Origin: Stomorhina lunata
Lineage: Eukaryota > Arthropoda > Insecta > Diptera > Rhiniidae
Assembly: GCA_933228675.1 (NCBI GenBank)
Contig: OW121743.1
Location: forward strand, 59,638,081 to 59,702,080
Reading direction: 5' to 3'
DNA: 64,000 bases
The notes beneath the pieces are model-generated. The model was not told the origin of the DNA. It ran no database searches and saw nothing but the letters and a program-made list of their open reading frames with translations. A program made the translations under genes and the position numbers. This document shows positions 12,319 through 22,869 of the stretch, piece after piece (position 1 is the first letter of the stretch; each line of letters starts with the position of its first letter).

Positions 12319-12555
12319 CAATATTGTAAACTTTCCTGTCTGTAGTTCGGATCTTAGTGGTTCTATGTCTGGATCTATATTGTAGAGACCCTCTTTGAGT
12401 CGTATCTGTTCATGTTGTTCGTATAGCGACACAGCACGGGGTACATCAAATTTACGTGCATAAAGGAACTTAACGGCTGTTGTCTGTGATATATTACGTC
12501 TAGGGGTGCAGGTTGAACCGATATTGTTGCAGAGATCTATAAACTGTTTAATAGC
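12319..12555 (-). CDS. Ptpmeg2: Ptpmeg2 (PTPN9/MEG2 homologue), N-terminal CRAL-TRIO exon
   Basis: Internal exon of 237 bases (79 codons, phase 0 at both ends) on the minus strand, with acceptor TTCTTTCCAG and donor GTGAGTG. The product begins AIKQFIDLC and includes AVKFLYARKFDVPRA (about residues 27-41), RLKEGLYNI and EPLRSELQTGKFTIL. These correspond closely to human PTPN9 AVKFLMARKFDVLRA, the RRKEG segment and EPLRSEILSGKFTIL. It is the CRAL-TRIO N-terminal helical part that precedes the lipid pocket. The human protein has only about 22 residues before this point, so one small upstream coding exon is missing; it must lie to the right on the minus strand and I could not identify it. The frame is intact with normal codon use. 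Confidence 0.94.
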
Positions 12556-12659
12556 CTGGAAAGAATTTATGGATAAAAGAATCGATTAAGGAAACTTTTT
12601 AATAACAATTTAATCATTTTAAAAATTTCTTAAAAAAAATTGTTTTTTTATGTTTTTTT

Positions 12660-13085
12660 TTTTTTTTTGGAAGATACAAAAAAAGTTATTGATGGGATCA
12701 GAAGGGTTAAAATCGGGTCTGTTAATCACAGAGGAACTGTACCGAAGACAATTGATACGCTTAAGAGAGAAAAATTATCGAAAACGATCAGAATAGTCGA
12801 AAAGAAACGAGGCCATAATTGCCCATCATGATAAGGCAAAAAGAAGTAATTGGTGGGATCAGAAGGGTTAAAATCGAGTCATACAATCACAGAGGAACTA
12901 TAACGAAGACAATTAATACGTTTAAAGAAAGCAAAAATCAAAAACGATCAGAAACGAGGCCATAATCGTCCATCATGACGTCAAAACAGCGGATGAGAAG
13001 TTTTGTCTCACCCGCCTTGTAGCCCAGACCTTGCCCCTTCTGACATTTGTTTCGATCGATGTTTAACGACCTTAATGGAATACGC
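12660..13085 (+). mobile_element. mariner transposase pseudogene fragment
   Basis: Several blocks match the C-terminal half of mariner-family transposases in order. They are a WWDQKG block (TGGTGG at 12851), a TIT-EEL-RRQLIRLKKA block (12894-12945), a degenerate HHD block near 12972, and VLSHPPCSPDLAPSD at 13000-13044 followed in a shifted frame by FRSMFNDL (13050-13073). The HPP.SPDLAPSD box carries the third acidic residue of the D,D34D triad in intact relatives. Stops and frameshifts interrupt every block, so it is dead. The segment containing WWDQKG through the HHD block is present twice (12694-12835 and 12855-12980). It lies in the intron just upstream of the Ptpmeg2 exon, antisense to the gene. 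Terminal repeats were not found. Confidence 0.88.
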
Positions 13086-16000
13086 TTTAAGTGAATTTTT
13101 TAAAAACTTCCTTTAAAAAGTGAATTTTTGAAAAATTTCTTATAAAAACTGAATTTTAAAAAAAATTTACTTTAATTTTTTTTAAATTTTCTTCAAAAAG
13201 TAAATTTTTGAAAAATTCCCTTTAAAAAGTGAAATTTTAAAAATTTGCTTAAAAAAGTGATTTTTCAAAAAATTTCCATTAAAAAATTTTTTTTTGAAAA
13301 ATTCTCTTTATAAAATTAAGTTTTAAAAAATTTCTTTTAAAAAGTATTTTTTTTTTTTTTATTCAAATTTTTCAATAAAATTTAAAATTCACCGTAAAAA
13401 TTTGTTTTGAAAAATTCCCTTTAAAAAATGAACTTTTGCAAAATTCCCTTAAAAAATTATTTTTTGAAAAATTTCTTTAAAAAACTGAATTTTTGAAAAA
13501 ATTGCCTTAAGTGGAAAATTTTTGAAAATTTTTTTAAAAAAGTCAATTTTTTAAAAATTTCAGTAAAAAAGTTAATTTTTGAAAAATTCCCCTTAATAAA
13601 AACCCTTTAAAAAGTGAATATTTAAAAAATTTCCTTTAAAAAAGTGAATTTTCCTTAAATAGAAAATTTTTGAAAAAAAGTGAATTAAAAAAAAATTCTT
13701 TAACAAGTGAATTTTGGAAAAATTTTCTTTTAAAATAAAGTTTTTGAGAAATTCTTTTTAAAAAGTGAATTTTAAGAAATTTTTTAAACATTTTCATTTT
13801 AAAAGTGATTTTATGAAAAATTTTCTTTAAAAGGTGAATTTTTGAAAAATTCCATTTAAAGAGTGAATTTTTGAAAAATTTCCTTTAAAAAGTGAATTTT
13901 TGAAAAATTCCCTTTAAAAAGTGAATTTTTGAAAAATTCCATTTAAAAAGTGAATTTTTGAAAAATTCCCTTTAAAAAGTGATTTTTTTCAAAAATTCCC
14001 TTTAAAAATTGAGTTTTTGAAAAATTCCCTTTAAAAAATTAATTTTTGAAAAATTCCCTTTAAAAAATGAATTTTTGAAAAAATTCCTTAAAAAAGTGAA
14101 TTTTTGAAAAATTCCCTTTAAAACTTAAATTTTTGAAAAATTCCCTTCAAAAAGTGAATTTTTGAAAAATTTCCTTTAAAAAGGTAAATTTGTGAAAGTT
14201 TTTTTTTTAATTCCCTTTAAAAAGTGAATTTTTGAAAAATTCTCTTTAAAAAGTGAATTTTTGAAAAATTCCCTTTAAAAAGTGAATTTTTGGAAAATTC
14301 CCTTTAAAAAGTGAATTTTTGAAAAATTCCCCATAAAAAGTGAATTTTTGGAAAATTCCCTTTAAAAAGTGAATTTTTGAAAAATTCCCCATAAAAAATG
14401 AATTTTTGAAAAATTTCTTTTAAAAAGTGAATTTTTGAAAAATTCCCTTTAAAAAGTGAATTTTTGAAAAATTCCACATAAAAAGTGAAATTTTGAAAAA
14501 TTCCCTTTAAAAAGTGGATTTTTGAAAAATTCCGTTTTAAAAAGAATATTTTTGAAAAATTCCTTTTAAAAAGTGATTTTTGAAAAATTCGCTTTAAAAG
14601 TGATTTTTTCAAAAATTCCCTTCAAAATGTGAATTTTTAAAAATTTTCCTTTAAAAAGTGAATTTTTGAAAAATTCCTTTTAAAAAATTAATTTTTGAAA
14701 AATTCCCTTTAAAAAATGAATTTTTGAAAAAATTCCTTAAAAAAGTGCATTTTTGAAAAATTCCCTTTAAAACTTAAATTTTTGAAAAATTCCCTTCAAA
14801 AAGTGAATTTTTGAAAAATTTCCTTTAAAAAGGTAAAGTTTTCTCTAAATAGAAATTTTTTTAATTCCCTTTAAAAAGTGAATTTTTGAAAAATTCTCTT
14901 TAAAAAGTGAATTTTTGAAAAATTCCCTTTAAAAAGTGAATTTTTGAAAAATTCCCTTTAAAAAGAGAATTTTTGAAAAATTCCCCATAAAAAGTGAATT
15001 TTTGGAAAATTCCCTTTAAAAAGTGAATTTTTGAAAAATTCCCCATAAAAAGTGAATTTTTGAAAAATTTCTTTTAAAAAGTGAATTTTTGAAAAATTCC
15101 CTTAAAAAGTGAATTTTTGAAAAATTCCACATAAAAAGTGAAATTTTGAAAAATACCCTTTAAAAAGTGAAATTTTGAAAAATTTCGTTTAAAAAGTCGA
15201 TTTTTGAAAAATTCCCTTTAAAAAGTGAATTTTTGAAAAATTCCCCATAAAATGTGAATTTTTGAAAAATTTCTTTTAAAAAGTGAATTTTTGAAAAATT
15301 CCCTTAAAAAGTGAATTTTTGAAAAATTCCACATAAAAAGTGAAATTTTGAAAAATTCCCTTTAAAAAGTGAAATTTTGAAAAATTTCGTTTAAAAAGTC
15401 GATTTTTGAAAAATTCCCTTTAAAAAGTGAAATTTTGAAAAATTCCCTTTAAAAAGTGAATTTTTGAAAAATTTCCTTTAAAAAGTGGATTTTTGAAAAA
15501 TTCCCTTTAAAAAGTGAATTTTTGAAAAATTCCCTTTAAAAAGTGAATTTTTGAAAAATTCCCTTTAAAAAGTGAATTTTTGAAAAATTCCCTTTAAAAA
15601 GTGAATTTTTGAAAAATTTCCTTTAAAAAGTGAATTTTTGAAAAATTCCCTTTAAAAAGTGAATTTTTGAAAAATTTCCTTTAAAAAGTGAATTTTTGAA
15701 AAATTCCCTTTAAAAAGTGAATTTTTGAAAAATTCCCTTTAAAAAGTGAATTTTTGAAAAATTCCCTTCAAAAAGTGAATTTTTGAAAAATTCCCTTTAA
15801 AAAGTGAATTTTTGAAAAATTCCCTTTAAAAAGTGAATTTTTGAAAAATTCCCTTTAAAAAGTGAATTTTTGAAAAATTCCCTTTAAAAAGTGCATTTTG
15901 AAAAATTCCCTTTAAAAACTGAATTTTTGAAAAATTTCCTTAAAAAAGTTGTTTTTGATAAATTTAAAAAAAAATCCTTTAAAACGTGATTTTTTGAAAA

Positions 16001-16665
16001 ATTCCCTTTAAAAATTTAATTTTTAAATTATTCCCTTTAAAAATTGAATTTTGGAAAAATTTCCCTTTAAAAAATGAATTTAAAAAAAATTCCCTTTAAA
16101 AAGTGAATTTTTTAAAAAATCCCTTTAAAAAGTGAATTTTTGAAAAATTCCCTTTAAAATGAGAATTTTTGAAAAAATTCCCTTCAAAATGAGAATTTTT
16201 GAAAAAATTCCCTTCAAAATGAGAATTTTTGAAAACTTTTAAAAAATTCCCTTCAAAAGTGAATTTTTAAAAAATTCCCTTTAAAAAGTGAATTTTTGAA
16301 AAATTCCCTTTAAAATGAGAATTTTTGAAAAATTCCCTTTAAAAAGTGAATTTTTGAAAAATTCTTTAAAATAAGTGTATTTTTTAAAAATTCCGTTTAA
16401 AAAGTGAATTTTTGAAAAATTCTTTTAAAAGGTGAATTTTTTAAAAATTCCCTTTTAAAAGTTAATTTTTGAAAAATTTCCTTTAAAGGTGAATTTTTAA
16501 AAAATTCCCTTTAAAAAATGAATTTTTGAAAAATTCCTTTTAAAAATGAATTTTTGAAAAATTTCCTTTAAAAAGTGAATTTTTAAAAAGTTTATCAAAA
16601 AAAAAATTAATTTTTGAAAAATTCCTTCAAAAAGTGAATTTTTGAAAAATTTCTTAAAATTTTTT
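13086..16665 (-). repeat. 29-bp tandem array, reverse orientation (family A), longest block
   Basis: About 120 copies of GAATTTTTGAAAAATTC plus CCTTTAAAAAGT. The edges (13086-13850 and 15950-16665) are very degenerate, while 15470-15890 is nearly perfect. Two segments near 14080-14520 and 14700-15130 share the same series of variant units (CCCCATAAAAAG, CCACATAAAAAG, TTAAAACTTAAA), and 15030-15200 and 15220-15400 do likewise. This indicates duplications of multi-unit blocks. Open frames here are not genes. Confidence 0.95.
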
Positions 16666-18675
16666 TGGAAACAAAAAAAATTCTTAAAAATTTTTTGGAA
16701 ACAAAAAATTTCTTAAAAATTTTTTCGCAACAAAAAATTTTCAAAAAAGACACCCACTGTGTGAATCTTGTTATTTTAGTATTTATTTTTAAGAAAATAA
16801 GACAAATAAATCTCTTCATTTATCATAATTTTAATTAAAAATTCAATAAATTTTCTTTTGTTTTATATCTTTTGTGAGATTTTGTTGTTATTGTCTAATA
16901 AAGATGTTAATTATTTATAAATAAATTAATTATAATTTTTTTCTAAATAAAACTTAAGACAATTAACTGTCATCTTTACTTTTAGCTGGTGCGAATAAGA
17001 GAATAATTAAATAATTTTAAATATGATTTATGACACAAGTTAATGTCAATCTGGAAAAAAACTCGGTTTTAAATTCAAACGAATAATTGCGGTCGTCTTG
17101 TCCGTCTGTCTGGGTGTCCGTCATGTTGGCTTTGTTTGATGGAGGCAAATTAATTTTGCTAATATTTAAATGTTTTTAATAAAAATCATGGATATTTAAA
17201 TGATGTTTTGAAATGCAACTTTTTTGTTTTTATTTAAGATTTTTAATAATTGGATAATGATTTATTAAGCTCTAACATGACTTAGAAAACATAATGTGGG
17301 CGTTAGAGCGTTAGAACGCGTCTCATGTTTTTTTTCAATATTTTCTTTAGATTTTTATTAAGTTTTTTTCTGGGAATTTGTAACCGCAACAATTGATAAT
17401 TGTCAGGTTTTTTTTCAATATTTTTAAAATTTTGCATTTAGAAAAAATTTATTTATAAAAAAAACGTAAAATTCTTAGAATAATTACATGTAAATAATGA
17501 GTTCTAACTATTTTTAAAATGAAAATTTCTCATGAAAATAATAAATATTCAATGATTAAAGAGCGGTATTTAGAAAAGATAAAAGATTCATGCATGTGTA
17601 ACTTTTATATTTAATTAATTAATAATTGCGCAGGTTAATATCGAACAAAGGGGATTTCCCTTAAGCAATGAAACATTTAAAGCAAATTTTCTAAATTTAC
17701 AAAATTTTATCGGAGTTAAGAAAAACGAAAACCCCCTTTCAAAATCCGCATTAAATTTTTTGAAAAGTTTTTGTTTTAATTTTGACTTTAACTTTTTCGT
17801 AGTCAAATTTCAGGAAAAAAAATATTGAAATTTATTATAAAATAATGATTTTTAAGCAAAAGTATCGAATTTATCTAAAAGAAGAATATCGTTATCGTAC
17901 TCCAAAGTCAAATTTGGTCTGGCTAGACCAAAAGGTCAATTCTAGTGTTAAAGACCTCCCTAAAGTATACTACACAACTTTGTATGGTTATTCATTAAGT
18001 TTTATTCGAGTCGAATGCCGAAATCATGATCCTCTGCTTCTTTGAAACTTTGTTATTTCAAAAATATTAAATTTATTAAATTATAACATTTTCAAAATGA
18101 TCACTTTAATTAAATCTGAAGAGGGTCGGCGGCGGTTTTGAAATGGAAACTCTTCTAGAAACTTAAGTTTATGATTAAATATTTACAAAAAATGTAAGCG
18201 AGTGACATGTTTACATGTGATTCAATTAAATTAATTGTTTTAATTCAGCTGAAAATCTAAATAAATAAAATTAACTTTTTTTTCATTATAAATAAACCAA
18301 AAAACAAACAGAACAAATAAATGAGTCAATTTTTTGATGAGATAAAATTATCGTAATATAGAAAACTTAAAAAAAAAACAGGCATCAGACGACGCGTCGT
18401 GTCGTCGCGACGACACTAAAGCAGACAGACAGACAGATAAACAAACGATAAAACTTACAACATTTTCAATTAAAACCTCTCAAGTAAAATCAAAATGACA
18501 TGATAGTTAATAAAAAAGATATTATTTACGGATAATGGTTAAATTATAACATTAGAAATATCGTTTGAAATTTTTACTATTTATAGAAAATTTTCCAAAA
18601 ATTCCTAATTTCCAAGAAAATTTTCAAATATTTTTAATTCTAAAGGGAATTTGATAAGAATTCTTTCTTCATCTC
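16666..18675. other. A+T-rich DNA, presumed intron
   Basis: No gene was recognised. The frame at 17845-18045 (+) has an initiator codon and 66 codons but no family resemblance, and I treat it as chance. The notable feature is the CpG-rich double palindrome at 18389-18416. A short GACA run follows at 18422-18437. Confidence 0.5.
18389..18416. other. Two overlapping CpG-rich palindromes
   Basis: ACGACGCGTCGT (18389-18400) is a perfect 12-bp palindrome, and GTGTCGTCGCGACGACAC (18399-18416) is a perfect 18-bp palindrome sharing two bases with it. They contain seven CG dinucleotides in 28 bases, inside DNA that otherwise almost lacks them. Confidence 0.9.
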
Positions 18676-18699
18676 TGTCATAGAAAGAATTCTTATAAA

Positions 18700-19900
18700 A
18701 TCCTCATTTCTGTCTGTCTGGTGTCTGTCTATCTGTTGTCTGTCTGTCTGGTGTCTGTCTATCTGTCTGTCAGTCTATCTGTCTATGTGTCTATCTGTCT
18801 GGTGTCTATCTGTCTGGTGTCTGTCTATCTGGTGTCTGTCTGTCTGTATATCAGTCTGGTGTCTGTCTATCTGTATGGTGTCTGTCTGTCTGGTGTCTGT
18901 CTGTCTGTCTATCTGTCTGGTGTCTGTCTATCTGTTGTCTGTCTGTCTGGTGTCTGTCTATCTGTCTGTCAGTCTATCTGTCTATGTGTCTATCTGTCTG
19001 GTGTCTATCTGTCTGGTGTCTGTCTATCTGGTGTCTGTCTGTCTGTATATCAGTCTGGTGTCTGTCTATCTGTATGGTGTCTGTCTGTCTGGTGTCTGTC
19101 TGTCTGTCTATCTGTCTGGTGTCTGTCTATCTGTTGTCTGTCTGTCTGGTGTCTGTCTATCTGTCTGTCAGTCTATCTGTCTATGTGTCTATCTGTCTGG
19201 TGTCTATCTGTCTGGTGTCTGTCTATCTGGTGTCTGTCTGTCTGTATATCAGTCTGGTGTCTGTCTATCTGTATGGTGTCTGTCTGTCTGGTGTCTGTCT
19301 GTCTGTCTATCTGTCTGGTGTCTGTCTATCTGTTGTCTGTCTGTCTGGTGTCTGTCTATCTGTCTGTCAGTCTATCTGTCTATGTGTCTATCTGTCTGGT
19401 GTCTATCTGTCTGGTGTCTGTCTATCTGGTGTCTGTCTGTCTGTATATCAGTCTGGTGTCTGTCTATCTGTATGGTGTCTGTCTGTCTGGTGTTTGTCTG
19501 TCTGTCTATCTGTCTGGTGTCTGTCTATCTGTTTGGTGTCTGTCTATCTGTCTGGTGTCTGTCTATCTGTCTGGTGTCTGTCTATCTGTCTGGTGTCTGT
19601 CTATCTAGTGTCTGTCTACGAGTATCTGTCTGGTGTCTGTCTATCTAGTGTCTGTCTGTCTGGTGTCTGTCTACGAGTATCTGTCTGGTGTCTATCTATC
19701 TTGTGTCTGTCTATCTAGTGTCTGTCTGGTGTCTGTCTATATGTCTGGTGTCTGTCTATCTGTCTGTGTGTCTGTCTGGTGTCTGTCTATTTGTCTGTTT
19801 AGTGTTTGTCTATCTCTCTGTCTGTCTGGTGTCTGTTTATCTGTCTGTCTGGTGTCTATCTGTCTGTCTGGCTGGTGTCTCTCTGTCTGCCTGTCCGTGT
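18700..19900 (+). repeat. TCTG/TCTA satellite with a 199-bp higher-order unit
   Basis: The basic motif is TCTG with TCTA, GGTG and TCAG variants. The landmark GTCTATGTGT occurs at 18781, 18980, 19179 and 19378, exactly 199 bp apart each time, giving four near-identical higher-order copies. After 19500 the order decays into plain TCTGTCTGG repeats. As 199 leaves a remainder of one on division by three, the same peptide string appears in all three frames in turn. The three long overlapping open frames are therefore artefacts. Confidence 0.96.
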
Positions 19901-20180
19901 AATAAGTCTCAGTTTGTCAAACGATTTCCTTGTTTCATTAAAAATTGTGCGCTCCAAGGTTGTTTTTGCCGTTTTGTCAAGAGCTGTTTCTAATTTCATG
20001 TCTTATTTCATTGTATGGCTTCTGAAGTGTGTGCCCCGGCCATTTGCATTTCAGTTTATTAATTTACAGGCTGATATTTTTCTCTCCTAAAATTTGAAGC
20101 AGTCGTTCTTTTGTGACTACTCTTTGCCAGAATATTTTTAAAACATTGCTTTCCAGGGATAATAAACATGGTACAATTGT
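19901..20180. other. Short non-repetitive stretch
   Basis: Mixed-composition sequence, less A+T-rich than its surroundings. Nothing recognised. Confidence 0.4.
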
Positions 20181-20560
20181 ACCTACTTGTTAAAGAAAAT
20201 ACAAAAACAAAAAGATTTTTATATCATTTTACACAAAAAAATATATTTTTTTTATATATTTTCGATACAAATATTTTTTTATATAAAATTTTTTGATAAA
20301 AAAAATTCTTGTTTGCAAAATTTTTCGATAAAAATTATTTCTTATAGAAAATTTTTCGATAAAATAGAAATATTTTTCTGTGAAAATTAAAAAAAATATT
20401 TTTCTATCAAAAAAATATTTAAAAAAAAAAATTTTCTATAGAAAAATTTTCAATAAAAATGTTTTCTAAAGAAAAATTTTCGATAGAATTATTTTAGTAA
20501 AGAAAAGTTTTATAAAAAAATTTTCTAAAGAAAAATAAACTTTTGTTAATTTTAATCTTT
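20181..20560. repeat. Degenerate TTTTTCGATAAAA / TTCTATAGAAAA repeats
   Basis: Irregular runs of GAAAATTTTTCGATAAAA and related units with a variable period of about 25-35 bp. They resemble decayed members of the CTATAG repeat families found further right. Confidence 0.7.
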
Positions 20561-20659
20561 TTTGAATTCCCTTTATTACAATAATAAATGATTGTAATAA
20601 ATTGGGATCTTAGTGCAAAACACTACAGTAGGACTTTTTAATTAAATGCTTGATGTCCC

Positions 20660-20990
20660 AAAAAACCATTTAAAAAAAAAATTTTCTATAGAAAATTTCA
20701 ATTTTCTATAGAAATTTTCAATAGAAAAAACTGTTATACTATTTTTTTTTTTTTTCAAAAATTTAACTGTTATGCTGATACTTTTACATAGATATAACTG
20801 TTATACCAGAATTTTTAAACATAAAAACTGTTATACTAAAATTTCTCTATCGAAAAACTTTTATACTAAAATTTCTCAATAGATTTAATTGTCAAACTGA
20901 AATTTATTTAAAGATATAACTGTTATACTAGAATTTTTCAATAAAGAAAACTTTTATACTTAATTTTTTTACAAAAAAAAACTATGCTCC
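20660..20990 (+). repeat. Degenerate ~30-50-bp repeats carrying AACTGTTATAC
   Basis: AACTGTTATAC or a close variant recurs about eight times (for example 20729, 20796 and near 20826 and 20915), each followed by TAGAATTTTT or TAAAATTTCT and CAATAGA. Spacing varies from about 30 to 50 bp. The same motif is found beside several of the large arrays. Confidence 0.8.
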
Positions 20991-21124
20991 AAATTTTCTA
21001 AGGAAAAATTTGAAATTTGCTGAAAAAGTCCACGATCTCTGTTTTTGGCTTGTATCAATTTTATTGCCGTCTTTGAAAATTGTATTCCTTTAAATTTTGT
21101 GAAGTCTCGTTTTGGTGTTTTTTT

Positions 21125-21232
21125 TTTTAAGTATTTTTGTCGCTAATTTATCTTTTGTTTGAACATTATTCAAATTTTTTTTATATTTTATTTTATAAAG
21201 AATTTAGATAAAATTTGTTTAAAGGCACGTTT
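21125..21232. repeat. ~105-bp direct repeat, left copy, flanking the transposon cluster
   Basis: The stretch begins AAGTATTTTTGTCGCTAATT and includes TTTGTTTGAACATTATTC, ending near AGGCACGTTTTT. It recurs at 23652-23745. The two copies differ by a few substitutions and a short gap. Confidence 0.9.
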
Positions 21233-21997
21233 TTATACCCGCATAGAAATATTTGTCTTAGACCCACCTTTCAGTATAAAAATAGGCTTAGAATCACTTT
21301 CTGAGTCGATTTAGCGATGTCAATCCGTCCGTTCGTCCGTCCGTCTGGACGGCTGGCTGGGCCCCCATGTAAACCTCGTAATCAAACTACAGGTCGCAAT
21401 TCTAAAGATAATTTGATAAAATTTGACACAGTTAATTTTTTTGATAATATTACCATGGCTATTGAAATTCGTCAAAATCGGTCAATTATTTATGGTACTT
21501 CACATACATCACTTCCCGGAATTGATATATTGGCCACAAATATCAATATTTTTTCACGAAATTTAAAAAAAATACTGCTTATGTAAATTAAAATCACTGT
21601 ACCAAATTTCGTTGAAATCGGTCCACATTTGACCATAGCTCCCATACAAACTCTTCTTTAAAAACGCACTAAATATAATATAATAATATCACTAAAACGC
21701 TCGTAAATCTAAAGATATTGAAAATTTTGAGTTTATTTTTTGCATACATAATTTTTGTAACAACTGTAATCAATTTGCCAAATTTCGAGATAATCGGTCT
21801 TCATTTGACCCCAGCTCTCATATAAGTCCAAATGACGGAAACAAGTTAAATATATAAGTTTTGAGAAAATGTTTGTATGATAGCAAAATTTAGCAAATAT
21901 TTGTCTTTATGCAGGAAAAATAACACCTTTGACCTTAGTGGTGAAGGGTATCGTATGGTCGGGCTTGACCGACTATAGCGCTTTCTTACTTGTTTTA
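21232..21997 (+). mobile_element. Dispersed fly repeat, copy 1 (left end missing)
   Basis: Non-coding element of about 765 bp. The body contains GCATAGAAATATTTGTCTTA, TCAGTATAAAAATAGGCTTA, a CCGTCCGTC run, AATCAAACTACAGGTCGCAA and, at the right end, GTGGTGAAGGGTAT then GGTCGGGCTTGACCGAC and TTACTTGTTTT. It aligns along nearly its whole length with 22920-23653. Compared with that copy it lacks about 50 bp at the left end, including the ATACCCTTCACCAC terminal motif. The open frame at 21317-21586 lies within it and is not conserved in the other copy. I recognise the repeat as common in fly genomes but cannot assign a superfamily. Confidence 0.85.
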
Positions 21998-22009
21998 TTA
22001 TATATTATA

Positions 22010-22180
22010 TTTTTTGATAAATAATAAGTAGAAAAGTTAGTATATAAGCGATTAGTCGCGAACTAGTGATACCCTATAGAATAGAATAGTTGTTTCCTAT
22101 ATAGATCGATGACATAAATTGCCCATGGGCAATTGTGGACCGATTGTCTGCAAATTGCTTAATCTGGCTTTGCAAGCAAG
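22010..22180. mobile_element. Fragment of another dispersed repeat
   Basis: The stretch reads GTAGAAAAGTTAGTATATAA, GATTAGTCGCGAACTAGTGA and TACCCTATAG, then GGCAATTGTGGACCGATTGT. These phrases resemble the ends and body of the same broad class of fly repeats (compare GTCAATTGTGGATCGATTGT at 11470 in the minus-strand copy). The continuation may lie at 22490-22640 beyond the retrotransposon fragment. Confidence 0.5.
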
Positions 22181-22224
22181 GGTTCTGATTGGTCTTAAGT
22201 TCTGCCATAAAAACGATAAAATTT

Positions 22225-22475
22225 TGGGTTAGGGCGTCGAGCTAGTAACCAACTCCTTTAAAAGAACAATCACTATGAAGAAGCTGAAATTAGAATAAAA
22301 ACGGTCACCCCCTCGTGTTCGAAGAGGACGTCCGAAACTTCGATTGCAAGACCAAGTAGAGGAAAATCTTTCAAAGCTTGGCCTAAGAAATTGGAGAATA
22401 TGCTCACAAGATCGAAGCGAATTTATTTCTAAAGTATACTCGGCCTTAATAGGTTGTTAATACAGGCCATATAAG
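22225..22475 (+). pseudogene. 3' end of a non-LTR retrotransposon reverse-transcriptase ORF
   Basis: In one frame, 22299-22460 encodes about 53 residues ending in a stop. It includes RRGRPKLRLQDQVEENL, then LGLRNWRICSQDRSEFISKV. The pattern RGRP-LR--D-V--DL--LG--NW---AQDR-EW is the typical C-terminus of non-LTR (LINE-like) reverse transcriptase proteins in insects. A stop at 22296 closes the frame upstream, so only the tail survives; this fits 5' truncation on insertion. After the stop comes a short A-rich tail with TAAGTAAGTAA. It sits between two parts of another repeat and looks nested. Confidence 0.75.
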
Positions 22476-22489
22476 TAAGTAATATAAAA

Positions 22490-22868
22490 GGTATGGTTAA
22501 ATATGGACCGGTTATAACTTAATTTATCCATGTGTTATCGAGTTGTAAAGGAGCTGTGATAAATATGAATTGATAATGATTAAATTTGTCTTTGGGTAAT
22601 TATGTACTGATTGTCTACACATAAATAGTTATATGAACGATAAATAGTTTTCAACTTCCTGATACAGGTTTTATTGCTCAATGCTCAGGTCTTCCTTACA
22701 CCATTTAATGGCACTTGAAAAAATTCGAGCCCATTGTAAGCTTTGATTCTTTGGGCAAAACTATTAAAGCATTTCATCATAAGAGCTGCTTTTCTATTCG
22801 AAGTGTTAGGCGCACCTCGAAGGAGTTGTTCGACTTCTTTTGCCTCTTTTTTTACTTCCTGATTCTAG
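22490..22868. other. Repeat-derived and unassigned sequence
   Basis: The first part has GGTATGGTTAAATATGGACC, a phrase typical of the same class of dispersed repeats. The frame at 22715-22921 (+) has 68 codons and a coding-like start but no recognisable motif, and it runs into the next element. I treat it as chance or as decayed transposon sequence. Confidence 0.45.
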
Positions 22869-22869
22869 T

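Noticed and set aside
14304..14612. Minus-strand 102-codon frame of F, K, I and L repeats
   Set aside because: A chance open stretch in degenerate 29-bp repeats. The unit length is not a multiple of three and the frame is broken on both sides.
17845..18045. 66-codon plus-strand frame
   Set aside because: Composition is more protein-like than the neighbours, but there is no family signature, no splice context and no promoter; judged chance.
18721..19993. Cysteine- and serine-rich frames of up to 295 codons in the TCTG repeat
   Set aside because: The same peptide occurs in all three frames because the super-unit is 199 bp; it is a low-complexity satellite.
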